Assembly: GCA_965371245.1 (NCBI GenBank)
Contig: CBDUXT010000095.1
Location: forward strand, 1-20,943
Length of the DNA stretch: 20,943 nucleotides
Reading direction: 5' to 3'
DNA from: CBDUXT01 sp965371245
Lineage (GTDB): Bacteria; Planctomycetota; Phycisphaerae; UBA1845
Shown: in pieces, positions 7,905-14,549 of the stretch
Position numbering within the stretch: the first letter of the stretch is position 1
Layout of the letters: each line of letters opens with the position of its first letter
Program-made: the position numbers and the translations under genes
The notes under the pieces: model-generated
The model's input: only the letters and a program-made list of their open reading frames with translations
Told to the model about the DNA's origin: nothing
Database searches by the model: none

Positions 7905-8007
7905 CCAGTGGAGTTGCGTGACCGATGATGCCTAGCGCTGGCGGTCACCCGACAACGCTCATGCTACCCTATCATACTCGGCCCGACCGACCACGGCGAG
8001 CAACTCT

Positions 8008-8463
8008 TCACCTCGCTCGTGAATCTCGCGTTACATTCGTCCCGCCTTCGCCTGGGGCGTCCTGGGGGCCAGGTTCCGATATCCTTTCGCGCCGTGCTCG
8101 GAGCAACACGAGGAGCGTCGCCGTCATCACGCCGGCCGCATCCGCCAGCCAGTCGGCCAGGCTGGCTTCTCGACCGGTGAACTGTTGAAGCCATTCGTCC
8201 GCGGCGCCATAGAACAGGTAAACCATGCACCAGCCGATCAGCGTCACAACGGACCGACGCCCACGTGCGAGCATCGCCGAGGCCCCCAGACGCGCGAGGA
8301 TGAAGTAAGCCGCGAAGTGGATGAGCTTGTCAGAGTGGCGAAAGCCCGTCGGCGTGCCGGGCGGGATGGGCACGTGGGTGGCCGCAACCAAAACGAGCCA
8401 ATAGCCGGTCCACAGCCAGAACCGCAACGAACGCCCAGTGGTGTGCCGGCGGCCAACGGTCAT
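8008..8463 (-). CDS. VanZ-like small membrane protein
   Basis: 152 residues from ATG 8463; upstream in-frame starts lie inside the preceding ParA-like gene and are low-complexity, so I reject them. A basic N-terminus is followed by the helix FWLWTGYWLVLVAATHVP. Then come the VanZ-family features DKLIHFAAYFILARLG and a third helix VVTLIGWCMVYLFYGAADEW, with LQQFTGREASLADWLADAAG, in which the acidic E/D and the DWLAD-A-G pattern are typical. A last helix (VMTATLLVLL) ends in a basic tail. VanZ-like proteins lower teicoplanin sensitivity in enterococci, but the general role of this group is unknown. It starts seven bases after the ParA-like stop, so it belongs to that operon. Confidence 0.85.
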   Translation of the reverse strand: MTVGRRHTTGRSLRFWLWTGYWLVLVAATHVPIPPGTPTGFRHSDKLIHFAAYFILARLGASAMLARGRRSVVTLIGWCMVYLFYGAADEWLQQFTGREASLADWLADAAGVMTATLLVLLRARRERISEPGPQDAPGEGGTNVTRDSRAR

Positions 8464-8470
8464 CGCTGGG

Positions 8471-9853
8471 TCATGGCGCCGCGGCGACGGCACTTGGGGC
8501 CGAAGACGGTTGTCGTTTCGACGCGTCATCCGAAACGGGCGGTTGGTCGGATGTGTCGCCTGGAACGGGTGTCGGCGCGAGTGTGTCATCGGAACGGGCT
8601 GGCTGTGCCACATCATCTTGAGGCAGGGATTCGGCCGGCGGACGCTCGATGTATGTGGGCACGGGCAGCGAGCTGCGGTCGATCACCTCGGGCGGATCGG
8701 CCGAAGGAACCGGCGCGCGCGGCGCATCGACGGGAACCCGCGCGCTTCCCTCGACCTTCTCCGCGACTTGAATCGGCGTTGGGGCACCTGAGCCTATCGT
8801 GACGAATGCCGTCGCAGTCGGCGCCGGGGCAGGCTCGATCGACCCTGTTTCGACCGGCGCCGGCGGCACGATCGAGGGGGGCATCTGCGACTCCAGCGGT
8901 TGCGGCTCATCCCCAGGGACGCCCTTTTTTTCGTCCACCGATGCACCAACCGGCGCGACCGAGGTTGGTGACGGCGGGGGTCCGGCATCCGGCGGCGAGG
9001 CCGGTGCCGCCGGCGGCGCAGAAACGATGGGCCTTCCGTGATGAGCCTCTGGTTCCAAGATGCTGCGCGGGGCGAAGATCTCCCGCGCCAGCCGTGCGTA
9101 ATCGATGGCACCGTTACTTCGCGGCGCATAGTCGAAGACGGTCTGGCCGAAGCTCGACGACTCCGCCAGCTTGATGTTTCGGCGGATGCAGGTCTCGTAG
9201 AGCTTGGCGTCGGCCCATGCCACGTTGGTGCCGCGGGCCGCCTCGAGGAATCTCGTCAGGTCGTCAACCACCTCGCCGGCCAGGCGCGTCGCGGGCTCGT
9301 GCATGCACAGGACCACGCCCTCGACCCGCAACATCGGGTTGATCCGCTGCCGAACGAGTGTCACCGTTCGACCCAACAGACGACTCAACCCTTGCAGCGC
9401 CAGGAAGTGCGCCTGTAGGGGGATCAGCACTTCGTTCGCTGCGACCAGGGCGTTGACCGTCAAGACGCCAAGCGACGGGGGGCAGTCGATCAGAAGATAG
9501 TCGAAGTCGTCTTTGACCGGTTCGATCGCCTCGCGCAACAGCACTTCCCGCCCGGTCACGGATGACAGCTCCGACTCCGCGCCGGCCAGGTCGATGTCCG
9601 CGGGAAGGAGGGCGATGTTGTCGCCCGCATCGATCAGCGCGTCGCGAATCGGGAGAGAATCAGTCAGCACGTCGTACACGCTCGGTGTGCCCGGCGCGGG
9701 CTCGGAGCCGAAGTGCAGTGAGAGGTGTCCTTGGGGATCGAGGTCGATCAGGAGCACGCGAGAACCCGATCGCGCCAGGGCCGCCCCGAGGTTGGCCGTC
9801 GTCGTGGTCTTCCCGACGCCGCCCTTCTGGTTGATCACCGCCATACGTCGCAT
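8471..9853 (-). CDS. ParA/Soj-like ATPase with long proline-rich C-terminal tail
   Basis: 460 residues from ATG 9853; AAAGGAAG (9865-9858) supports this start. The first ~275 residues are a complete ParA-type deviant Walker ATPase: MAVINQKGGVGKTTTTANLG (Lys10 and Lys15), switch LLIDLDPQGHLS, Walker B YLLIDCPPSLG, and NALVAANEVLIPLQAHFLAL. It lacks the N-terminal DNA-binding helix-turn-helix of plasmid ParA, as chromosomal Soj/MinD-type proteins do. The remaining ~185 residues are rich in Pro, Ala, Ser, Val and Asp (for example PPAAPASPPDAGPPPSPTS), surely disordered, and may bind partners. No ParB gene or parS-like site follows; a VanZ-like protein does. Positioning of a protein or membrane complex is therefore as likely as chromosome partition. 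Confidence 0.9.
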   Translation of the reverse strand: MRRMAVINQKGGVGKTTTTANLGAALARSGSRVLLIDLDPQGHLSLHFGSEPAPGTPSVYDVLTDSLPIRDALIDAGDNIALLPADIDLAGAESELSSVTGREVLLREAIEPVKDDFDYLLIDCPPSLGVLTVNALVAANEVLIPLQAHFLALQGLSRLLGRTVTLVRQRINPMLRVEGVVLCMHEPATRLAGEVVDDLTRFLEAARGTNVAWADAKLYETCIRRNIKLAESSSFGQTVFDYAPRSNGAIDYARLAREIFAPRSILEPEAHHGRPIVSAPPAAPASPPDAGPPPSPTSVAPVGASVDEKKGVPGDEPQPLESQMPPSIVPPAPVETGSIEPAPAPTATAFVTIGSGAPTPIQVAEKVEGSARVPVDAPRAPVPSADPPEVIDRSSLPVPTYIERPPAESLPQDDVAQPARSDDTLAPTPVPGDTSDQPPVSDDASKRQPSSAPSAVAAAP

Positions 9854-9857
9854 CGGT

Positions 9858-9865
9858 CTTCCTTT
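9858..9865 (-). promoter_or_regulatory. Ribosome binding site fixing the ParA-like start
   Basis: AAAGGAAG on the minus strand lies four bases before ATG 9853. It favours this start over the in-frame ATG at 9940, whose extra 29 residues are not conserved-looking. Confidence 0.6.
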
Positions 9866-9929
9866 CCCGATTGCCGGCCGTTCGCCGCGCGAGGGCTGAG
9901 GGGCATCCTGCCGCCCATCGACTGACCAG

Positions 9930-9959
9930 AGTATAGACAAACGGACGGGTGGGTGTAAA
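9930..9959 (-). promoter_or_regulatory. Sigma70-like promoter of the ParA-VanZ operon
   Basis: On the minus strand TTTACA (9959-9954, 5 of 6 to consensus) and TATACT (9935-9930, 5 of 6) are separated by 18 bases. Transcription would begin near 9923, leaving a leader of about 70 bases before ATG 9853. It is the best promoter match in the window. The in-frame upstream ATG at 9940 lies within this box, further support for the shorter gene. Confidence 0.55.
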
Positions 9960-10112
9960 CGGCGAAGTGGCCAACCCTGGCGGGTGCGTCACAGATTCGG
10001 CGTACCGCTTGGCCGGAAGTGTCACGGGCGCGACCGTGGCGACGCTCGGGCTCTGTGTAGGACCGAGGTCTTGTCCGGTTTCCGTGGGGTGCATGACACT
10101 TTGGGCGGCATC

Positions 10113-10217
10113 AACGTAGGGCAGGTGGTTCTCCCGGCCATGCCCGGGGGGTGCACCTGCCTCGCCCCATGACAGCTCAACGTTCCGCTTACGCGGAACA
10201 ACGACCTGCCCTACGTT
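10113..10217. repeat. 105-bp inverted-repeat element with inner hairpin
   Basis: The arms AACGTAGGGCAGGTGGTT (10113-10130) and AACGACCTGCCCTACGTT (10200-10217) are inverted copies with one mismatch in 18. Inside, GTTCCGC (10182-10188) and GCGGAAC (10193-10199) form a perfect hairpin with a TTAC loop that stacks directly on the outer right arm. The right end runs into TTTTT (10216-10220). No target-site duplication is evident. It could be a MITE-like or REP-type element, a structured RNA, or a terminator read rightwards. The rest of the gap between 9960 and 10360 shows nothing coding. Confidence 0.65.
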
Positions 10218-10345
10218 TTTGAACGTCGCCGATTCTGTCCTGCACCCGTCTCCGCGCCCCCGTTTTCGCCCACGTTGACCGCCTGCCAGCGGCCTCATAG
10301 CATGAACGCTAAGCGGTTGCGGGCTCTGGATCGGTTGGAATTCAC

Positions 10346-10354
10346 AGGAAGGAG
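10346..10354 (+). promoter_or_regulatory. Strong Shine-Dalgarno of the P460 lipoprotein gene
   Basis: AGGAAGGAG ends six bases before ATG 10361, one of the best ribosome sites in the window; most other genes here have weak ones. Confidence 0.75.
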
Positions 10355-10360
10355 ACGCTC

Positions 10361-10897
10361 ATGCGAGTCATTCGTTACTCATCGCTCGTCACGCGGGTCT
10401 TGTTCGTTGCCCCGATGGCGCTCATCCCACTTGTGGCCGGCTGCCCGGGCGGCGCGCCCGCGGATACTGACCCGTTCGACGAGGTTGCCTTGGCCCAACA
10501 GCTTCTCCAGCGGATCACGCAAACAGAACCGTTCGAGCAATGGGGCCGCTTCCCCGACGCTCCGGGCATAATCGACAGCAACCTACCGCACGGGCCAACC
10601 TCGCGCGTGTTCATCAGTAGCGAGGTCGAGGCCGCGTTGCTCGCCGACTTCACCGGCCAACTGCCCAGCGGCTCGATCATCGTGAAGGAGAACATCGGCG
10701 ATGATCCGGCCGTCACCGAGGCCAAGCTGACCGTGATGTGGAAGGTCGAGGGCTTCGATCCCGACAACAACGACTGGTTCTGGGCGAACCTGACGCCGGA
10801 AGGCGTGTTCGCCGCCCAGGGGAGGATCGCGGCGTGCAGCGCATGCCACGGTGGCGTCCGCTCGAACGATTTCTTGTTTGTTCATCAGTTGCAATAG
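10361..10897 (+). CDS. Cytochrome P460-type lipoprotein, c-type haem site
   Basis: 178 residues; the start is fixed by AGGAAGGAG six bases upstream. A lipoprotein signal (hydrophobic LFVAPMALIPLVAGC, lipid anchor Cys28) places it on the outer face of a membrane. The mature part has the course of the cytochrome P460 family: HGPTSRVFISSEVEAALLAD, LPSGSIIVKENIGD, AKLTVMWKVEGFDPDNNDWF, then FAAQGRIAACSACHGGVRSN with haem motif C159-S-A-C162-H163, and the closing NDFLFVHQL. P460 cytochromes oxidise hydroxylamine/NO, while relatives (cytochrome c'-beta) bind NO. Which applies cannot be decided, because the Lys-haem cross-link is not visible in sequence. The gene has its own start and is followed 204 bases later, same strand, by a redox selenoprotein candidate. 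Confidence 0.85.
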   Translation: MRVIRYSSLVTRVLFVAPMALIPLVAGCPGGAPADTDPFDEVALAQQLLQRITQTEPFEQWGRFPDAPGIIDSNLPHGPTSRVFISSEVEAALLADFTGQLPSGSIIVKENIGDDPAVTEAKLTVMWKVEGFDPDNNDWFWANLTPEGVFAAQGRIAACSACHGGVRSNDFLFVHQLQ

Positions 10898-10984
10898 ACG
10901 GAGCTGCCGCGAGCCGCGTTCACCTGCGTCTCGCAGGCCCATCGACCATGTGCGGCATGGGCTTTCAGCCCGTGTTTGCCCAGT

Positions 10985-11070
10985 GTGGGTGCCCCATGCC
11001 CTTAGTCGTGGGGGGAGGCGAATCAGGGAACCATTCGAGTCCCCCACCTCTGAAGAGGTGGGCCACCCAT
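10985..11070. repeat. Composite element of two facing hairpins
   Basis: GTGGGTGCCCCATG, whose CCCCATG (10992-10998) pairs with CGTGGGG (11007-11013, one G-T), faces a perfect hairpin CCCACCTC (11043-11050)/GAGGTGGG (11055-11062) that leads into CCACCCA. The outer ends GTGGGTG and CCACCCA are themselves complementary, so the whole piece can fold as one cruciform. The architecture matches the element at 20726-20886. A further GGGC-TTTCA-GCCC hairpin lies just before it (around 10960-10975). Confidence 0.6.
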
Positions 11071-11101
11071 CACTGTTAGGCTCGTCTACGGATACTGACG
11101 C

Positions 11102-11632
11102 ATGGCTTACATTCCCTACATCGCGGAAGACGACGCCTCGCCGGAGCTTCGTCAGCTCTACGATCGCTATCGCGAGCCGGCCGGGCACGTGGACAACGTG
11201 CTGCGAATCCATGGACACAACCCGCCGAGCCTGGAGGCGCACTACCAGCTCTACGCGACCGTGATGCGCGGCCGGCCCGACCTGTCGCGCGCCCAGCGTG
11301 AGATGATCGCTATCGTGGTCTCGTCGATCAACGAGTGCCATTACTGACTGCATCATCACGCGGCGGGTCTTCGCCGGATCACCAAGAACGGCGCGCTGGC
11401 CGCAGCGCTTGCCGCCGACTATCGAACCGCGCCGATCGAAGCGGCCGACCGCGCCATGCTGGTCTACGCCGAGAAGCTGACGCGAACACCCGCGGCCGTA
11501 GTCGCAGAGGACGTGGAAGCGCTTCGCAACGCCGGCTTCACGGACGCGGCCATCCTCGACATCTGCCAGGTGGCGGCCTACTACGCCTTCGTCAACCGAC
11601 TGGCCGATGGGTTGGGTGTGGAGTTGGAGTGA
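11102..11632 (+). CDS. AhpD-like / CMD-family peroxidase-related selenoprotein (TGA at 11345-11347 read as Sec)
   Basis: Reading through one TGA gives 176 residues: MAYIPYIAEDDASPELRQLY, HVDNVLRIHGHNPPSLEAHY, REMIAIVVSSINECHY-U-LHHHAAGLRRI, then a well-formed C-terminal helical half ending YYAFVNRLADGLGVELE. This is the carboxymuconolactone decarboxylase/AhpD fold of peroxidase-related enzymes. Its redox motif CxxCxxxH is here C79-H-Y-U82-L-H-H-H86, the TGA standing exactly at the second cysteine. The frame stays open and coding-like for 94 codons after it. A hairpin with loop GGTCTT starts 18 bases after the TGA, as in E. coli fdhF. Cysteine-to-Sec AhpD-like proteins are known in bacteria. 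It would reduce peroxides using an external thiol. The alternative is a TGC/TGT-to-TGA nonsense mutation. No selA, selB, selC or selD lies in the window. Ribosome site is weak. Confidence 0.8.
11361..11376 (+). promoter_or_regulatory. Candidate bacterial SECIS hairpin
   Basis: CGGCG (11361-11365) pairs perfectly with CGCCG (11372-11376) around the loop GGTCTT (11366-11371). In the E. coli fdhF SECIS the SelB-contacted GGUCU loop likewise begins 18 bases after UGA; here 11348-11365 is 18 bases. The loop also encodes the conserved Gly-Leu of the protein, so part of the match could be forced by coding. The stem below is poorly paired. Confidence 0.65.
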
Positions 11633-11676
11633 ATAGCGGGATGAGTCAACGAGCGTCGGCGACACATTGCCACCCG

Positions 11677-11743
11677 AGTAGGTCGGGCTCGGCCCGACAT
11701 GATCGCATTGGATGACGTTTCGTCGGGCGGAGCCCGACCTACT
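11677..11743. terminator. Long palindrome between convergent genes, likely bidirectional terminator/repeat
   Basis: A 22-base arm at 11677-11698 (AGTAGGTCGGGCTCGGCCCGAC) trimmed to its ends reads AGTAGGTCGG...GGCCCGAC and is inverted at 11722-11743 (GTCGGGCGG...CCGACCTACT) with one mismatch, loop 23 bases. The left arm is itself self-complementary (GTCGGGC/GCCCGAC). It lies between the stop of the selenoprotein gene and the stop of the ATPase gene, with only four bases to the latter, so it can end both transcripts. It also looks like a dispersed genomic repeat, as such GTAGGTCGGGC palindromes are common in planctomycetes by memory. Confidence 0.65.
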
Positions 11744-11747
11744 TGGC

Positions 11748-14348
11748 TCAAGGGCGCCGTTTCCGTAACCCCTTGACCCAATCCTCCAATGCCGTGATAT
11801 CCTTCTCAATTTCGTCCGGCAGCGGGAATGGCGCACCCTCGGCCGCGGCATGATCGTGGCCGCCTTCCCACTTAGAGCTCTTTGTCATACCGGCATTCAA
11901 TCCTGTGCAGTCATCCACGGTAATGTCTTCAAGGAATCTCGCCTTCTTAGTGTCTACGCTGCTTCTGTACCGCATAACTACGCCGTAAAGGAGGAGCTCC
12001 TCGACCCCTCGCTCCCATGCTTGTCGGAGAAGGGCGTAAATACGGGTAGCCGCGTGCTCATACTCCCGCGGCTCGTTCTCCTTGTGCAGTTTCGCCGCTA
12101 GGTGTAGGAGACTCTTCAAGAAGCCAACGCGAGCGGATACCTTCATCCCCCGATAAGGAGGGCCTTGCTCGGACAGGCCTGCAACGGTGGACCCCCTTCG
12201 CAGATTCTGGTGCTTGACATCTACGCTGGCAGTCTTCGCATGCTCGGTAAGCGCTACGAGAAACACGATGTCGTGAGTGAAGACGATGACCTGTCGCGAC
12301 TTCGACTCTGCAACCAGACGCGTGGCCACATTGTCGCGCCAGTTCTGGTCAAGTGAGGATACGGGGTCGTCGAAGAGAATCGCCGAGCGGTGCGCCGCAG
12401 TACTGAGTTCCGCGAAGAACGATGCAATCGACAGGCAACGCGCTTCTCCGTCGCTGACGACCTTCGGCACAGAGACACCGGGCGCACGGCGTAGTTGGAG
12501 CTTGTGGTATAGCGCCCCGCGGGAACCTCCGGCAGCTACCATTTCAACTTCGACGTGTTGGAACCTCAAGGCTTGGAGTTCCTGTTTGAAACTCTTGGCG
12601 AGTTGTTCAGTCACCGCGAGCTTTGTTACCTCGCTGCTCTTCCGGGTGATAGCGGTCGTCTTCGTTTCATCTAGGCACAATTGGTAAGCCGCGAGCCGCT
12701 TTTTTCGTTCAATCTCCGCGAGCACTGCTTCACGGTGTTGTGCCAGCACCTTACGCCCTTCGAGTTCGCGAAGTTGTGTTTCCACCTGGCCTGTCAACGC
12801 GGAACGATTGGCCCCAAGGAGTTCGGTCGCCCTGGCGCGAAGTGTCTCGGCATGCCTTCTCAGTGCCTCTGGCTCGGCTGAAAACTCAGGCAAATCCGAG
12901 GATGAGGATGAATCGTCGGTCAGCGCGTTCATCACGGTCACTCGGCGGTGCTGAGCCGCCTCCAAGCATCCTCTGGCTGCATCGGCCAAACCGGAATCTT
13001 CGAGTTGAAGCTCATCCAGCGCTTCATTCGTTGCCTCATCCGCTAGAAGAAGTTCGCTGAGCTGCGTTCGCAGACGCTCATACTGTCCGGACGCTTCATC
13101 GCGCTCGCGCTGCACTTCAGAATTCAAGAAATCATGAAAGCCCCGAAGCCTTTCGATCCCGTCGTCTTTGAGTTGCTGTTGGCAAAGGACACACCGAGCA
13201 TTTGCCTCGGTCACCGGGAAAGTGTCATTCGCGTAGGCGTCCGTGGTCGAGAATCGCTCAGCGGCCGCCCAAAGGACCCGCCACGCCTCCGACCCTGTGT
13301 TCGGCAGCGGCTGCTTCTCAAATGTGGCGAAACGTATTTCTTCTGCTGCAGTTCGTGCCTGATTCATCCGGTCGCGGGCAGAGAAGCACTCGGCGACAGT
13401 GGCCTTCGAGAGAATTTGAGTGACTGTCCGGACCTTTCCGGCCAAACCTTCAACACGCTTCGCGCGAATCTGCAGTCCGCGTGCAGTCCTTTGCGGATCG
13501 TCCGAGTGTAGATCCCGCAGTCTTTTTCGCAAGTCTTCCGTGAGTACGTTTTCTGAGTCAGACAACGAGGCGAGTTGCTTTACATCTTCCGGGTTCGTGA
13601 GCGAAGTTAGGTGTGATAGGAGTTCGTGAACTTTCGTGCCGTCGGTGACCTCGGGGACATGAAGCGCCGCTGCTTCGAGTTCCTTTCGCTCCCTCTCCAG
13701 AACCCGCCGAATCGCTTCACAGGCACGAGAGAGCTTGTCGAACAGGTCAAGTCCATGCGGTCTGAATGCAACGTCCGTCTGTTCGGCGACATACACGCTC
13801 GCACAATGCCGATCAAACACGCTCACCCTCGACAGGAATCTGTCCGCGGGCTTGTCATCGTCCCACGAAAGATCATGCGCCGTTCCGTCGACTGTGAATT
13901 TGACGGTCGCAGACGGTCTACCTGGGGCGCTTTCGGATACGACGTTTCCGAGGATGTCTTCTGCGCCGCGTGCTCGACAAGCTCGCTTCAGAATACGAGT
14001 GTAGCCGGATTTGCCAGCCGCATTTGCACCATATACAACCGTCAAGGACGGTCCGAACTCCACTGTCTGATCTTGCGCAAGAGCATTGACTCCGGAATGG
14101 TGCGTCAACGATGTCACGGAAACGCGTTTGGTCGCGACTCCCGGATGAGGCAGATGGCTTGGGCCGATCGGCTCCGCGTCTTTCTTGCCGGCCAAGCCGT
14201 GGCTCGCCTTGCATAGCTCCGCGAGTTCCGTGATGCCCGACTCTTTGAGTTCTCCCTGCACGACCAGGCGGCGCAAGGCATCGCGTTGCCAGGGCGGACG
14301 ATCGACTGACCAGTCGAGGATTTCCTTAAGCACGTTCACGGTGGCCAC
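11748..14348 (-). CDS. Zinc-hook ABC/SMC-like ATPase, RloC/PrrC-like putative anticodon nuclease
   Basis: 866 residues from GTG 14348, supported by GGAGG six bases upstream. A unique ~75-residue N-terminus precedes a split ABC ATPase: Walker A GANAAGKS (107-114), then long helical arms broken by CVLC (Cys386/Cys389), a Rad50-type zinc hook, then signature SDGEARCLS (632-640), Walker B ILFDDP (657-662), D-loop SSLD and the H-loop His692 in VFTHD. The tail (about 765-866) has R775-QAW-E779 and GGHDH (His831), an order of Arg, Glu and His like the anticodon nuclease site of PrrC/RloC, though the spacing to His is longer. RloC enzymes cut tRNA when phage or DNA damage is sensed. The gene looks lower in GC than both flanks and has no operon partner, which suggests transfer. 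Nuclease activity is inference. Confidence 0.85.
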   Translation of the reverse strand: MATVNVLKEILDWSVDRPPWQRDALRRLVVQGELKESGITELAELCKASHGLAGKKDAEPIGPSHLPHPGVATKRVSVTSLTHHSGVNALAQDQTVEFGPSLTVVYGANAAGKSGYTRILKRACRARGAEDILGNVVSESAPGRPSATVKFTVDGTAHDLSWDDDKPADRFLSRVSVFDRHCASVYVAEQTDVAFRPHGLDLFDKLSRACEAIRRVLERERKELEAAALHVPEVTDGTKVHELLSHLTSLTNPEDVKQLASLSDSENVLTEDLRKRLRDLHSDDPQRTARGLQIRAKRVEGLAGKVRTVTQILSKATVAECFSARDRMNQARTAAEEIRFATFEKQPLPNTGSEAWRVLWAAAERFSTTDAYANDTFPVTEANARCVLCQQQLKDDGIERLRGFHDFLNSEVQRERDEASGQYERLRTQLSELLLADEATNEALDELQLEDSGLADAARGCLEAAQHRRVTVMNALTDDSSSSSDLPEFSAEPEALRRHAETLRARATELLGANRSALTGQVETQLRELEGRKVLAQHREAVLAEIERKKRLAAYQLCLDETKTTAITRKSSEVTKLAVTEQLAKSFKQELQALRFQHVEVEMVAAGGSRGALYHKLQLRRAPGVSVPKVVSDGEARCLSIASFFAELSTAAHRSAILFDDPVSSLDQNWRDNVATRLVAESKSRQVIVFTHDIVFLVALTEHAKTASVDVKHQNLRRGSTVAGLSEQGPPYRGMKVSARVGFLKSLLHLAAKLHKENEPREYEHAATRIYALLRQAWERGVEELLLYGVVMRYRSSVDTKKARFLEDITVDDCTGLNAGMTKSSKWEGGHDHAAAEGAPFPLPDEIEKDITALEDWVKGLRKRRP

Positions 14349-14354
14349 TGAGAT

Positions 14355-14359
14355 CCTCC
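14355..14359 (-). promoter_or_regulatory. Shine-Dalgarno deciding the GTG start of the ATPase
   Basis: GGAGG on the minus strand, six bases before GTG 14348. This makes GTG rather than a later ATG the likely start. Confidence 0.6.
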
Positions 14360-14508
14360 AATCGAGCTATTTTCAGCATTGCGTTCGAGTATCTAGCGTT
14401 GGATTCTTTCGTCTGGACATATCAACCCCCTCGGTTCCACTCAATTCCTTGCCCAAGTATAGCTTGCTACGGTCCTTTCGTAAGGTCGGTTCATCCGCTT
14501 CATTTCGA

Positions 14509-14543
14509 CCCGGCGTTTTTTGCCCGCCGGGCTGTTTCAGCCC
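14509..14543. terminator. Double hairpin downstream of dnaE2
   Basis: CCCGGCG (14509-14515) pairs perfectly with CGCCGGG (14525-14531) around a loop containing TTTTTT, and the overlapping GGGCT-GTTTC-AGCCC (14529-14543) forms an alternative stem. It begins seven bases after the dnaE2 stop in that gene's direction. No U-tract follows the last stem on the minus strand, so it may be a repeat rather than an intrinsic terminator. The rest of the gap (14349-14508) is AT-richer, probably holds the ATPase promoter, and shows no gene. Confidence 0.4.
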
Positions 14544-14549
14544 TCCCCC

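Noticed and set aside
10113..10217. Integron attC site
   Set aside because: The arms do not contain the RYYYAAC/GTTRRRY core pairs in the right places and no cassette-like gene is attached.
11348..11632. Second half of the AhpD-like frame as a separate gene
   Set aside because: It has no start codon or ribosome site near 11348 and carries the second half of one motif, so it is the continuation of 11102, either by Sec or as a broken gene.
10583..11851. 422-residue minus-strand open frame
   Set aside because: Covers the P460 gene and the AhpD-like gene in antisense, including the palindromes; no motifs.
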